Assembly: GCA_027343965.1 (NCBI GenBank)
Contig: DAHWJX010000137.1
Location: 1 to 60,428, forward strand
Direction: 5' to 3'
Source: JAKACU01 sp021821185
GTDB taxonomy: Bacteria; Bacillota; Bacilli; Alicyclobacillales; SLC66
DNA length: 60,428 nt
Under the pieces are notes generated by a model that saw only the letters and a list, made by a program, of their open reading frames with translations, ran no database searches and was not told the origin of the DNA. Each line of letters begins with the position of its first letter. Positions within the stretch are counted from its first letter, which is position 1. The translations under genes were made by a program, and so were the position numbers. Positions 24,663-33,948 of this stretch are shown here, one piece after another.

Positions 24663-24731
24663 TAAAGGGAGATACCGATCTGCCGTTGCTTCGATAAAAC
24701 TGTTAGTCTACTGGAAAGGATGATCTGTACT

Positions 24732-25580
24732 TTGCTAAAGGGACTCACCAGAATGGGCTTGGGACAAGTGGGGTCACTACAAGATTTTATTCGTGTGGCT
24801 TCTAAACATGGATTTCAGGCTATCGATGTGGACGGCAAAGAGATCCTAGATATGGTGCAAACTATGGGAGTACAGAGTGCACTAGACTTTCTAGCACAGC
24901 ATGACATGCGCATTGGCTCGTTTGGTCTACCGGTAGAATGGCAACACACAACGGAGCAATTTCAACAGAGCTTGACTGACCTTGCGATATTCGCTGATGC
25001 TGCCGCAAAAATTGGGTGCACCGTTTGCTGTACCTACATCTTGCCATCAACCGATTATGATTCGGCATCCTTTATGGTGATTGCAACGTCGCGCTTGCGC
25101 ACTTGTGCCGAGATTCTTGGTGCTTACGGCATTTCTCTTGGCCTTGAATTTGTCGGACCGCATCATTTACGGACTCAGTGGAAGAACCCATTTATCTGGA
25201 CCATGGAAGATACACTCACGTGGATTGATGCGATCGATAAGAAAAACGTTGGATTGTTACTCGATGCCTATCATTGGTACACGACAGAATCCACTTTGCA
25301 AGATCTTTTGCAACTGCATGCGTCGCAAGTTGTTCATGTTCACGTCAATGACGCACCAAATACTCCGATATCAGCCGTATTGGATAACGATAGGTTGTAT
25401 CCATTAGAGGGTGTTATTGATCTTGCAGGATTCTTGCGCGCGCTCGATACAATTGGCTACCAAGGGGTCGTCGCCCAGGAAGTTTTACGTTTGACTCCGC
25501 CGCAGGAATCCTTAGAAGAATTGCTTACAAATTCGGAGAAGGCCTTTACAGCGATGTTTGAAAAAGCAGGTCTGGCCTAA
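24732..25580 (+). CDS. Sugar phosphate isomerase/epimerase (xylose-isomerase-like TIM barrel)
   Basis: A 282-residue protein of the AP-endonuclease-2/xylose-isomerase-like barrel family. Metal-ligand positions are suggested by 'LGLEFVGPHHL' (Glu), 'VGLLLDAYHWY' (Asp, His), 'VVHVHVNDAP' (His) and the closing 'GVVAQEVL' (Glu). Such proteins isomerise or epimerise sugars such as inositol derivatives or ketoses. TTG 24732 is taken as start with AAGGATG upstream; ATG 24720 lies on top of the ribosome-binding site. The cre site in its promoter supports a carbon-catabolic role. The convergent Gfo/Idh/MocA gene may act in the same pathway. Confidence 0.8.
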   Translation: MLKGLTRMGLGQVGSLQDFIRVASKHGFQAIDVDGKEILDMVQTMGVQSALDFLAQHDMRIGSFGLPVEWQHTTEQFQQSLTDLAIFADAAAKIGCTVCCTYILPSTDYDSASFMVIATSRLRTCAEILGAYGISLGLEFVGPHHLRTQWKNPFIWTMEDTLTWIDAIDKKNVGLLLDAYHWYTTESTLQDLLQLHASQVVHVHVNDAPNTPISAVLDNDRLYPLEGVIDLAGFLRALDTIGYQGVVAQEVLRLTPPQESLEELLTNSEKAFTAMFEKAGLA

Positions 25581-25590
25581 TCAATGTATG

Positions 25591-25641
25591 AGCTCATATC
25601 ATAAAAGTGGATGTTTATCGTCCACTTTTATGATATGAGCT
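25591..25641. repeat. 21-bp perfect inverted repeat between convergent genes
   Basis: Arms 25591-25611 and 25621-25641 are exact complements over 21 bases around a nine-base loop. The gene on each side ends toward it. The arms end in AGCTCAT..., with no T tract outside, so it would be an unusually long bidirectional 3'-end hairpin rather than a textbook terminator. Confidence 0.85.
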
Positions 25642-25729
25642 ATTTCGGAAGGCTTATCATCGGCCTTTTTGTTGAACCTATACGACGCAAGTCTGAAGCC
25701 TTAGCCCTGACTACGTTACTTTCAACAGA

Positions 25730-26782
25730 TTATTCAAATGTCACAACTTGTTTTGTCCGGTCTGATTCAAACGCAGCTTCCAGCAATCGCATAACGCGCA
25801 ATACTTCGTCATCTTTAACGATCTTTTGTGCTTTTCCTTCTAACGTATCAGCAATATTGCGATAGAAATCACGAACGTCCGATGCGATGCGAAAGATGGG
25901 TTCCTCCACAATCGAGTCGTCAATGCGCGGAGCCATCGTCTTGGTAAGGCCAGCACCGGCCACAATAGGCACGGCATCATGACCACCTTTAGCCATGAGA
26001 TGAACGATTTTTCCATTCATACTCCAATTTTCAATCATGGCTGTTCCCGTTGTTCCTGTCACGTACCACAAGGGGAGGTTAATATAGTTTGCCGTGCCAA
26101 CTTCCATCAGTGCGGTTTTACCGCTTTCAAACGTTACAAAAAGACGAAATCCATCGTCAACTTCGTTATTATGGATGTGTGTAAATTGACAATAAACGTG
26201 TGTAACTTTTTCTTTGATCATGATTAAAAGGCGATCGACGAGATGAACGCCCCAGTCAAGCAGCATCCCACCACCAAATTCGCTTTGTTGTCGCCAATCA
26301 CCAGGAATGCCGCGTGAACCATGAATGCGCTGCTCAATATGAGTGATATTGCCTAAAGCGCCTTCATCGACGAGACGTTTGATCACCAGAAAATCTTCGT
26401 CAAAGCGGCGATTTTGATGCACGGTAAATAACTGACCTGTCTTCTGAGCGACATCGTAGATCTCTAGAAGTTCGGCGCTATTCATTGTAACAGGCTTTTC
26501 GCTGATGACAGCCTTCCCAGCCTCTAAAGCAGAAATGGCAATTTCTTTATGCACATGATTGGGTGTGGCGATCAGTACAATATGAACCTCTGGGTCATTT
26601 AACACGTCTTGTAATTGGTCATAGACATGATAACCCATCTCTTTGGCATAGACTTGGCGATCAGGTTGAATGTCGCAGGCACCGATAATGCGCAAGTCAG
26701 CTATGGTACTGATCAATCGTGCGTGTTCACTACCCATGCCACCAAGGCCTACGATGGCCACTCCGAAGGGACGAGAACGCAT
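25730..26782 (-). CDS. Gfo/Idh/MocA-family NAD(P)-dependent oxidoreductase
   Basis: A 350-residue dehydrogenase. The N-terminal Rossmann fold begins 'VAIVGLGGMGSEHARL', with 'CDIQPDR' ending strand 2 and 'VLIATPNHVHKE' plus 'AVISEKPVTMN' (the EKP motif with the conserved Lys). 'GGMLLDWGVHLVDRLL' carries the Asp/His pair usual for the active site. Substrate is likely a sugar, inositol or derivative. ATG 26782 follows AAAGAAGG at seven bases; upstream in-frame starts add a region without similarity to the family. It lies convergent to the sugar epimerase. Confidence 0.9.
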   Translation of the reverse strand: MRSRPFGVAIVGLGGMGSEHARLISTIADLRIIGACDIQPDRQVYAKEMGYHVYDQLQDVLNDPEVHIVLIATPNHVHKEIAISALEAGKAVISEKPVTMNSAELLEIYDVAQKTGQLFTVHQNRRFDEDFLVIKRLVDEGALGNITHIEQRIHGSRGIPGDWRQQSEFGGGMLLDWGVHLVDRLLIMIKEKVTHVYCQFTHIHNNEVDDGFRLFVTFESGKTALMEVGTANYINLPLWYVTGTTGTAMIENWSMNGKIVHLMAKGGHDAVPIVAGAGLTKTMAPRIDDSIVEEPIFRIASDVRDFYRNIADTLEGKAQKIVKDDEVLRVMRLLEAAFESDRTKQVVTFE

Positions 26783-26882
26783 AACAAACCTTCTTTCTAT
26801 GAAAATATTTGTTGACAGAATAAGTGTATCATAGATTGACGCATGCAAATGAAACTTGTTTTGGCGTAGTTGGAGGGAAATC

Positions 26883-28676
26883 ATGTTTACGGTACTAAAA
26901 AAGTTGTCTTGGTTTTTTCGGCAATATAAGGGTCGCTATGCGATAGCATTGACCTTGCTTGTGTTGTTGAATTTTGTAGAAGTCGCGCCGCCTGCCTTGA
27001 TCGGCCATGTAATTGATCAAATGAATAGAGGGACTCTAACGTATGCATCGATGCTACAGGTGATTTTTATTTACCTAGTATTGATAGTAATTAGTTATTT
27101 ATTTGGGTTTATATGGCAGTATCAATTATTTGGAGGAGCTAACATCTTACAAAGAACTTTGCGTTCGAGACTGATGCATCACTTACTTCGTATGACGCCT
27201 ACTTTTTACGAAAAAAACCGAACAGGCGATCTCATGGCACGCGCTACGAATGATCTTGTCGCCGTCTCCGAAACGGCTGGTTTTGGCATTTTGACCTTGA
27301 TTGACTCTACAACGTATTCAGCTACGATTCTTGTGACGATGGCAGTTTTGGTCAATTGGAAACTAACCTTACTTTCCTTGCTGCCCATGCCCATCATTTC
27401 TTTTGTCATGACGAAGTATGGAAAAAAGGTGCACGAGCGATTTATCTTAGCTCAAAATGCGTTCGGCGTGATGAATAATAAGGTGCTTGAGTCGATCGCA
27501 GGTATTCGTGTGTTGCGCGCCTATGTACAAGAACGTGCACAAGAACAACGTTTTGCGGAAACGGCGCATGATGTCTATCAAAAAAATGTGGATGTTGCTA
27601 AGATCGATTCCCTTTTTGAACCGACGATTAAAGTGTTGGTCGGATTGATGTACTTAATTGGCATTGGCTACGGTGCATATCTTGTTTTTCAAAGCCAGAT
27701 CACGTTGGGTGGATTGACGGCGTTTAATGTCTACCTAGGTATGCTCATTTGGCCTATGCTTGCCATCGGCGAGCTGATCAATACCATGCAGCGAGGGAAT
27801 GCCTCACTTGACAGAGTAACGGAGACATTATCGTATAAGCAAGATGTCGAAGAACCGGTGCACCCTGTCGCGTTAGAAACCCCGGAAGTGATCATGTTTG
27901 ACAAGCTGACGTTTCGTTATCCATTGTCGGCAAAAGATAATTTGCACGATATTTCACTTACGATTCGACGTGGGGATACGCTTGGTATCGCCGGCCGTGT
28001 GGGCAGCGGGAAAACAACGTTGATCAAACAAATTTTGCGAGAATACGAACCACCGAGTACAGGAAAACTCACGATAAATGGGGTGCCGATTGAAGAACTC
28101 GCCTTTTCCACCTTACATGGCTGGCTGGGCTATGTGGCTCAAGAGTCGCTGTTATTTTCCCGGACTATTGAGCAAAATGTACGTTTCGGGGTAGCTGATG
28201 CATCGGAAGACGATGTGCTGCATGCTTTGTCTATGGCGAGTTTTACAAAAGATTTAGCGATGCTAGACAATGGTTTGCTAACGCTTGTTGGTGAACGCGG
28301 TATCTCTCTATCTGGAGGGCAGAAGCAACGGATCGCGTTGGCCAGAGCCTTACTTGTGGATCCGGAAATTCTAGTGCTTGATGACGCGATGTCGGCAGTG
28401 GATGCGCGAACGGAAACACATATTATCGAGGCAATTCGGTCATCGCGAAAAGGAAGGACTACGCTCATTGCCACGCATCGCTTGTCTGCGATCAAACATT
28501 CGAATTGGATTGTTGTTTTGGATGATGGACGTATTGTTGAGGAAGGTACCCATGAGAATTTGCTCCTGCTTCGGGGTTGGTACTATGACCAGTATGTTCG
28601 ACAACTCGCGCAGGATGGTCCGACTGATGATGGTCCGTTTGAGATGCAGACAACGGTAAAGGAGCTGAGAACGTGA
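26883..28676 (+). CDS. ABC exporter half, YheI/BmrC-like (degenerate catalytic site)
   Basis: A 597-residue half-transporter: six membrane helices then an ATP-binding domain with Walker A 'GRVGSGKTT', signature 'LSGGQKQR' and Walker B 'ILVLDDAMSAVD'. The residue after the Walker B Asp is Asp instead of the catalytic Glu, as in the non-canonical subunit of heterodimeric exporters such as B. subtilis BmrC/BmrD (YheI/YheH). ATG 26883 follows GGAGGG. The stop overlaps the partner's GTG by four bases, so the two are made together. Likely function is multidrug or lipid-like substrate efflux. Confidence 0.92.
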   Translation: MFTVLKKLSWFFRQYKGRYAIALTLLVLLNFVEVAPPALIGHVIDQMNRGTLTYASMLQVIFIYLVLIVISYLFGFIWQYQLFGGANILQRTLRSRLMHHLLRMTPTFYEKNRTGDLMARATNDLVAVSETAGFGILTLIDSTTYSATILVTMAVLVNWKLTLLSLLPMPIISFVMTKYGKKVHERFILAQNAFGVMNNKVLESIAGIRVLRAYVQERAQEQRFAETAHDVYQKNVDVAKIDSLFEPTIKVLVGLMYLIGIGYGAYLVFQSQITLGGLTAFNVYLGMLIWPMLAIGELINTMQRGNASLDRVTETLSYKQDVEEPVHPVALETPEVIMFDKLTFRYPLSAKDNLHDISLTIRRGDTLGIAGRVGSGKTTLIKQILREYEPPSTGKLTINGVPIEELAFSTLHGWLGYVAQESLLFSRTIEQNVRFGVADASEDDVLHALSMASFTKDLAMLDNGLLTLVGERGISLSGGQKQRIALARALLVDPEILVLDDAMSAVDARTETHIIEAIRSSRKGRTTLIATHRLSAIKHSNWIVVLDDGRIVEEGTHENLLLLRGWYYDQYVRQLAQDGPTDDGPFEMQTTVKELRT

Positions 28677-30688
28677 GTTCGGCAAAACGTCTATTGCATT
28701 ACGGACTATTTTATAAACGCACGATTTTCTTGGCGTTTGCGATGCTGTTAATCTCTGTGTTAGCAGATTTGACTGGACCTATGATTGCTAAGAATCTGAT
28801 TGATCAGCATATCGTGGGTATCGCTACGACATGGTACCAAACCAAAGGGCAAGAACCAGATGCGGTCAAATATCAAGGGCGATGGTTTAAACGAGGGACG
28901 TATTTTTTACCGCAAGAAAAACTTGGCCATCCTATCACTTTGGTGTCAGCCAATCAAACATTGTATGTACTACCAGGTAGGCTTCCAGCAAACCTATCGG
29001 ATGAACATGTTTCAGGGCGAACACTTACTTTTTTACATGGAAAACAAAGTGTATCTGTGATGGTGCATAGGTTAACGAACACGCAAATTTTCGCTTTCTA
29101 TCAGCCGGAAGTACCGAAAATGCTGGTGCTTGCCAGTTTCTATTTTGGACTAATCGTTTTATCGGCTATGTTCACGTATGGCCAACGGTTTTTATTACAG
29201 ATCTCAGCCAATCGCATTTTGCAGCGGATGCGCACTGATGTATTTGGTCAGATCGCTCGCTTACCTGTCCGTTATTTTGATTCAATACCAGCAGGCAAGA
29301 TTGTGTCTCGTATCACGAATGACACAGAGGCTATCCGCGAGTTTTATGTGACCATTGCGGCAAATGTGCTATCAAGTTCGGTGACAATGGTAGGTATTTA
29401 CATTGCCTTATTTCTTCTCAATAGGCAGCTCGCTCTGATTTGTCTCTTGTTGTTGCCGATCTTGGCTTTGTGGGTCGTGCTGTATCGTCACTTCGCCGTT
29501 TCGGTCAATCATCGTATTCGCATTCTTTTAAGTGATATTAATGCCATGATTAATGAGACGTTGCAGGGAATTTCAATTATCAGGGCGTTTCATCGCCAAG
29601 AGCGTACCATGAAAGAATTCGAGGAATTAAACAACACCTTTTTTACGGAACAGATTCGTCTGCTTAGTGTCAATTCGGCCAGTGGCTGGAACCTCGTTGG
29701 TGTTTTGCGAGGCCTGTTTTTCGTCGCTTTCATTGCCTATTTTTCTTTTCGCTATTTTCACCTATCCGGTATGATCCAATTTGGCGTGCTTTATGCGTTT
29801 GTGGATTATTTGAATCGCTTGTTTCAACCTGTCGTGCAATTGGTCAATCAACTATCGGGTATCGAGCAAGCCAAGGTTGCGGCCACTCGCATTTTTGAAC
29901 TGCTCGATGAGCATGGTGAAGATATAGAAGAAGGTGAGCACGCAAGGTATCAAGGCCATGTGCAATTTGATGACGTATATTTTTCGTACGATGGTGAAAA
30001 CGATGTGTTGCGAGGTATATCCTTTGAAGCGCGTCCGTCGCAAACCGTTGCACTTGTTGGTCATACAGGGTCAGGGAAAAGTTCTGTCATGAATCTTTTA
30101 TTTCGATTTTATGATCCGCAGTCTGGGGCGATCAGGATCGACGGGGTACAAAGCACATTAATACGACGTCAACATTTGCGACAACATATGGGTATCGTTC
30201 TTCAAGACCCGTTTCTGTTTACGGGCACTATCGCTTCAAATGTCAGCCTTGACGATCCTACGATATCGCGTGAGCAAGTTGAAAAAGCACTGCGAGACGT
30301 CGGGGCTGATCGGTTATTTGCAAAGTTAGAGTGCGGAATAGACGAACCGGTTTTAGAAAATGGCAGCACTCTGTCGGCGGGTCAACGCCAACTGATTTCT
30401 TTTGCGCGGGCCCTCGCATTTGACCCAGCCATTTTGGTGCTTGATGAAGCAACATCGAGTATCGATACGGAGACGGAATCCGTAATTCAACAGGCGCTTG
30501 ATGTTCTTAAGAAAGGTCGAACGACGTTTGTGATTGCGCATCGTTTATCGACAATTCGCCATGCTGATCTGATATTGGTTCTTGATCATGGTATGATCGT
30601 GGAACGAGGTACACATGAACAATTGCTTGCTCAGGGTGGTAAGTACTTTACCATGGTACAATTGCAGTCAGGTACATTATCAGCATAA
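28673..30688 (+). CDS. ABC exporter half, YheH/BmrD-like (canonical ATPase site)
   Basis: A 671-residue half-transporter. Between membrane helices 1 and 2 there is an insertion of roughly 85 residues (about 45-130) predicted to lie outside the membrane, a feature of the BmrD-type subunit. The ATPase domain has Walker A 'GHTGSGKSS', a slightly divergent signature 'LSAGQRQL' and Walker B 'ILVLDEATSSID' with the catalytic Glu. Paired with the preceding Asp-variant subunit, one ATP site should be strong and one weak. GTG 28673 overlaps the upstream stop by GTGA. Confidence 0.92.
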   Translation: MSSAKRLLHYGLFYKRTIFLAFAMLLISVLADLTGPMIAKNLIDQHIVGIATTWYQTKGQEPDAVKYQGRWFKRGTYFLPQEKLGHPITLVSANQTLYVLPGRLPANLSDEHVSGRTLTFLHGKQSVSVMVHRLTNTQIFAFYQPEVPKMLVLASFYFGLIVLSAMFTYGQRFLLQISANRILQRMRTDVFGQIARLPVRYFDSIPAGKIVSRITNDTEAIREFYVTIAANVLSSSVTMVGIYIALFLLNRQLALICLLLLPILALWVVLYRHFAVSVNHRIRILLSDINAMINETLQGISIIRAFHRQERTMKEFEELNNTFFTEQIRLLSVNSASGWNLVGVLRGLFFVAFIAYFSFRYFHLSGMIQFGVLYAFVDYLNRLFQPVVQLVNQLSGIEQAKVAATRIFELLDEHGEDIEEGEHARYQGHVQFDDVYFSYDGENDVLRGISFEARPSQTVALVGHTGSGKSSVMNLLFRFYDPQSGAIRIDGVQSTLIRRQHLRQHMGIVLQDPFLFTGTIASNVSLDDPTISREQVEKALRDVGADRLFAKLECGIDEPVLENGSTLSAGQRQLISFARALAFDPAILVLDEATSSIDTETESVIQQALDVLKKGRTTFVIAHRLSTIRHADLILVLDHGMIVERGTHEQLLAQGGKYFTMVQLQSGTLSA

Positions 30689-30799
30689 ACATCGGACACA
30701 GGTCATGCTACTTCGGGTTCACCAAATTGTCTGGAAAAGATAGAGTAAATCCCGAACTTTGTGGTATGGTAGTAGAAACACATAGATGGGGTGGATTGC

Positions 30800-31876
30800 A
30801 TGAGAAAGCATAATTTTAACGCTGGCCCGGCGGCGCTACCGTTAGAAGTATTGAAGACGGCTGCAGATCAACTGGTTGATTTCCATGGCATTGGGATGTC
30901 GATCATGGAAGTATCGCATCGGTCATCGGATTATGAAGCGGTGCACAATCAAGCGCAACAACTACTTCGTGAATTATTGAACATTCCTGATAACTATAAG
31001 GTGCTTTTTCTTCAGGGTGGAGCATCTTTGCAGTTTGCCATGGTGCCGATGAACTATTTATCGCAAGGTAAGGTTGCTTGTTATGTACAGACAGGTAATT
31101 GGTCCAACAAGGCATTAAAAGAAGCGAAATTGCTTGGCGAAACGAAGGTTGTTGCTTCTATTGATGCGACGCCTAAACGCATTCCTGATATCAAGCATCT
31201 TGATCTCCCTGACAATGCTGCCTATGTTCATGTAACATCCAATGAAACCATTGAGGGCCTCACGATGAGAGAGTTTCCCGCGACAGGGGACATTCCGCTC
31301 ATTAGTGACATGTCGAGCGATATTCTTTCACGGCCTGTTGATGTATCACAGTTTGGGCTTATCTATGCTGGCGCCCAGAAAAACCTCGGTCCATCCGGCG
31401 TGACTATCGTTATTATTCGTGATGACATGTTGGATAAAGTTCCTGCAACATTGCCATCTATGTTGCGTTACGACATTCATGCAAAGGGAAACTCGTTATA
31501 TAATACACCACCGACGATTGCCATTTATCTGACTGGCCTTGTCTTGCAATGGGTGAAGGACCAGGGTGGGTTGCAAAGTCTTGCGCAAAAAAACATCCGC
31601 AAGGCTGGTCTTATTTATGATGCGATCGATCGTAGCGAGGGTTTTTATGAAGGGATCGTAGCTAAGGAAGATCGATCGGTTATGAATATCACGTTCGGTT
31701 TGCAAACTTCGGAACTAGAAGCAGTATTTTTACAAGAAGCGAAGGAGCTTGGATTCATCGGCTTGAAGGGTCATCGTGAGGTAGGCCATATGCGTGCCTC
31801 AGCCTATAACGCTGTTCCCGAGGCCTCCTGTCAAGCACTGGCCGACTTTATGCGTGACTTTCAACAACGCCACTAA
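30800..31876 (+). CDS. serC: Phosphoserine aminotransferase
   Basis: A 358-residue PLP aminotransferase making 3-phosphoserine from 3-phosphohydroxypyruvate and glutamate. 'NFNAGPAALPLEVL' opens the protein, 'SHRSSDYEAVHNQA' and 'LFLQGGASLQFAMVPMNYL' follow, and the PLP lysine is in 'YAGAQKNLGPSG' (near residue 194). ATG 30800 has GATGGGGTGG upstream. It is a single-gene unit ending in a clear terminator. Confidence 0.95.
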   Translation: MRKHNFNAGPAALPLEVLKTAADQLVDFHGIGMSIMEVSHRSSDYEAVHNQAQQLLRELLNIPDNYKVLFLQGGASLQFAMVPMNYLSQGKVACYVQTGNWSNKALKEAKLLGETKVVASIDATPKRIPDIKHLDLPDNAAYVHVTSNETIEGLTMREFPATGDIPLISDMSSDILSRPVDVSQFGLIYAGAQKNLGPSGVTIVIIRDDMLDKVPATLPSMLRYDIHAKGNSLYNTPPTIAIYLTGLVLQWVKDQGGLQSLAQKNIRKAGLIYDAIDRSEGFYEGIVAKEDRSVMNITFGLQTSELEAVFLQEAKELGFIGLKGHREVGHMRASAYNAVPEASCQALADFMRDFQQRH

Positions 31877-31897
31877 GAAGGCATAGCTAGCGTGAAG

Positions 31898-31932
31898 AGG
31901 TGATCGTCCTGTAAATGGATGATCACCTTTTG
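31898..31932 (+). terminator. Rho-independent terminator of serC
   Basis: A 12-pair stem (31898-31909 with 31917-31928, one G-T pair) with a seven-base loop ends in TTTTGTC. Confidence 0.82.
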
Positions 31933-31959
31933 TCTAAAGCCGAATCAGGAGTTGAACCG

Positions 31960-32583
31960 ATGCTTGCTTACTTTATCCATGCTTTGGTATCCATTTTTGC
32001 CGTTTTGAATCCTTTAGGGATTATGCCTTCCTTTTTGGCGATGACATCAGGGCGTACGCATCACGAACAACGTCTCATAGCACGTAAGGCGATGTTGGCT
32101 TCCTTTTTTATTCTTCTTGTATTCCTGCTGTTAGGTAACGTCATCTTGAATTTATTTAGCGTTACGATTGATGCATTTCGTGTCGCAGGTGGAATCTTGT
32201 TGTTTGGCATCGCTTATGATTTACTGCATGCTAAGCGGTCCGCTATTCAATCACCTGAAAATGAGAAGGAAGTGCAAGAGGACATTTCCTTAACACCGCT
32301 TGCTATGCCAATCATTGCAGGGCCTGGGACGATAACGACAGTCATGGCTTTGTCTGCAGGTCCGAATTTTGTTGAAAGTATCATTGAAGTTTTGTTGGCA
32401 TTTACCGTAGTTTTACTCGTTACCTTTGTTATCTTTTACTATGCACCGGAAATCAACAAACGTTTATCTCAAACACAATTAAATGTGATTACACGTTTGA
32501 TGGGTTTTGTTTTGTCAATTATAGCGGTACAAATGGCGGCCAATGGGCTGGGCGGGTTGTTTCCTGGGCTGAAATTTCTTTAA
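31960..32583 (+). CDS. MarC-family membrane protein
   Basis: A 207-residue protein with six hydrophobic helices. 'AVLNPLGIMPSFLAMT' and 'LTPLAMPIIAGPGTITTVM' are the two family repeats; 'ITRLMGFVLSIIAVQMAANG' ends it. MarC proteins (YchE/YhgN) are NAAT-like with unsettled function. ATG 31960, with CAGGAG eight bases upstream, is chosen because an upstream ATG at 31915 lies inside the serC terminator hairpin. Confidence 0.9.
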   Translation: MLAYFIHALVSIFAVLNPLGIMPSFLAMTSGRTHHEQRLIARKAMLASFFILLVFLLLGNVILNLFSVTIDAFRVAGGILLFGIAYDLLHAKRSAIQSPENEKEVQEDISLTPLAMPIIAGPGTITTVMALSAGPNFVESIIEVLLAFTVVLLVTFVIFYYAPEINKRLSQTQLNVITRLMGFVLSIIAVQMAANGLGGLFPGLKFL

Positions 32584-32588
32584 TCACC

Positions 32589-32798
32589 ATGCGAATCGAC
32601 GGTGCTAATTGGGTCACACAAGCATCTTTTGCTCCGCCATTAGTGGCGATCGCAGCTAAGAAAGGTACCGCGTCATGTGATGGTATCCGTGACCGTGGTG
32701 ATCATACAATTTTTGTGGGTGAGGTTATTGAAGCAGGTGTACATCGTCAAGGTGACCCCTTGACCTTAAAGGAAACCGGTTTATTTTACGGCGGCTGA
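32589..32798 (+). pseudogene. Flavin reductase-like domain remnant with internal deletion
   Basis: A 69-codon frame that joins two separate parts of a flavin reductase-like FMN-binding protein: 'ANWVTQASFAPPLVAIAAKK' belongs near the N-terminus, while 'DHTIFVGEVIEAGVHRQGDP' and 'LTLKETGLFYGG' belong to the C-terminus. The middle of the domain, likely some 70-100 residues, and the first strands are missing. It starts five bases after the marC stop and has no good ribosome-binding site. I read this as a deletion product and not a functional gene. Confidence 0.65.
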
Positions 32799-32839
32799 TG
32801 TATCATGAAGGATGGACAGGGCAGACCTGGTGAACGCAC

Positions 32840-33694
32840 TTAACTCCCTGTCAGATCCTTTAAAGCTTCTTCAAGTAATGGGAAGCGAAATCTGTATCCG
32901 TGATCTACGGCCTTTTTGGGCGTAACGCGTTGACCCAATAGCAGTAAAGAGGCCATTTCGCCAAGCAGCAATCGCAAGACAAAACTCGGTACAGGTGCAA
33001 GGTTAGGTCTCTTCAAAGTGCTCGATAGTATTTTACTAAATTCCTTCATGCGCAAAGGACTAGGTGCCGTGACATTGATGGGCCCTGAAAGTAGCGGCTT
33101 TTCAAGGATAAAACGCATCAAGCCAGTCACATCGTCAATGTGTACCCATGGTACCCACTGCTTCCCCGAACCCACCATACCTCCCGCAAAGAAACGATAA
33201 GGCAGCATCATTTTAGGCAACGCACCGCCATCTTTGCCTAACACGACGCCTAGACGCGTGATGACAACCCTTGTATAGGCAGACGCTTCCATGGCGACTT
33301 GCTCCCATGCTACGCAGACACTCGCAAGAAAATCATCTCCCGACGGACTTTCCTCTGTATACACACGAGTCTCTGATGTTCCATAATAACCCACAGCAGA
33401 AGCGTTGATGAATACCTCCGGTTTATGTGTTACTTTCTCGATCGCTTCGACAATCCTGCGTGTTACCGTGATTCGAGAGGTTAAAATGGCCTCCTTTTGT
33501 TTTTCCGTCCAGCGACTTTTTTGAATCGACTCTCCAGCTAAATTAATTATTCCGTAAGGTTCGAATTCGGATAGTAGCTCCTCAAGATGTTCCTTGTTTC
33601 GACTAGCAATTACGACGTTATATCCGTTTTGACTTAAATGGGCAACGAGATGACGACCGATAAAACCGGTTCCGCCGAATAGTAGTATCTTCAT
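32840..33694 (-). CDS. NAD-dependent epimerase/dehydratase, TIGR01777 family
   Basis: A 284-residue short-chain dehydrogenase-like protein. 'ILLFGGTGFIGRHLV' binds the dinucleotide; 'YGIINLAGESI', 'KWTEKQK'-like 'RWTEKQKEAILTSR', and 'ASAVGYYGTSE' match the YfhF/SulA-type TIGR01777 family, and the end has the DUF1731 segment ('LLLGEMASLLLLGQRVTPKK'). Its role in cells is not established. ATG 33694 places the nucleotide motif at the usual position; an ATG seven codons upstream is possible. Confidence 0.85.
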   Translation of the reverse strand: MKILLFGGTGFIGRHLVAHLSQNGYNVVIASRNKEHLEELLSEFEPYGIINLAGESIQKSRWTEKQKEAILTSRITVTRRIVEAIEKVTHKPEVFINASAVGYYGTSETRVYTEESPSGDDFLASVCVAWEQVAMEASAYTRVVITRLGVVLGKDGGALPKMMLPYRFFAGGMVGSGKQWVPWVHIDDVTGLMRFILEKPLLSGPINVTAPSPLRMKEFSKILSSTLKRPNLAPVPSFVLRLLLGEMASLLLLGQRVTPKKAVDHGYRFRFPLLEEALKDLTGS

Positions 33695-33948
33695 AGCCTT
33701 AGTGTAACATACCAAGAATTGACTTCACAATTACAACGAAATAATATACAGTGGTTAATTTTGTTATGCGGTTTACACTTTTTTATGACTTAACGTTGTG
33801 ATATCAACGACAAAAAAGCTCAAATATGTAACAAATTTATGAACACAGTAGGTTGGGTACTCCTTTTCTTTATGCATCCGTGTTACATTTGAAATTGCCA
33901 ATAGCTCAATACTACTATTTTTGAATCACGTTGAAGGGGGAGGGAACT

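Noticed and set aside
24585..24665. 26-codon His-rich frame upstream of the sugar epimerase
   Set aside because: There is no ribosome-binding site, and the frame covers the promoter and cre site of the next gene; the His run is probably chance.
31915..31959. Longer MarC start at ATG 31915
   Set aside because: This ATG lies inside the serC terminator stem, and the ATG at 31960 has a good ribosome-binding site.
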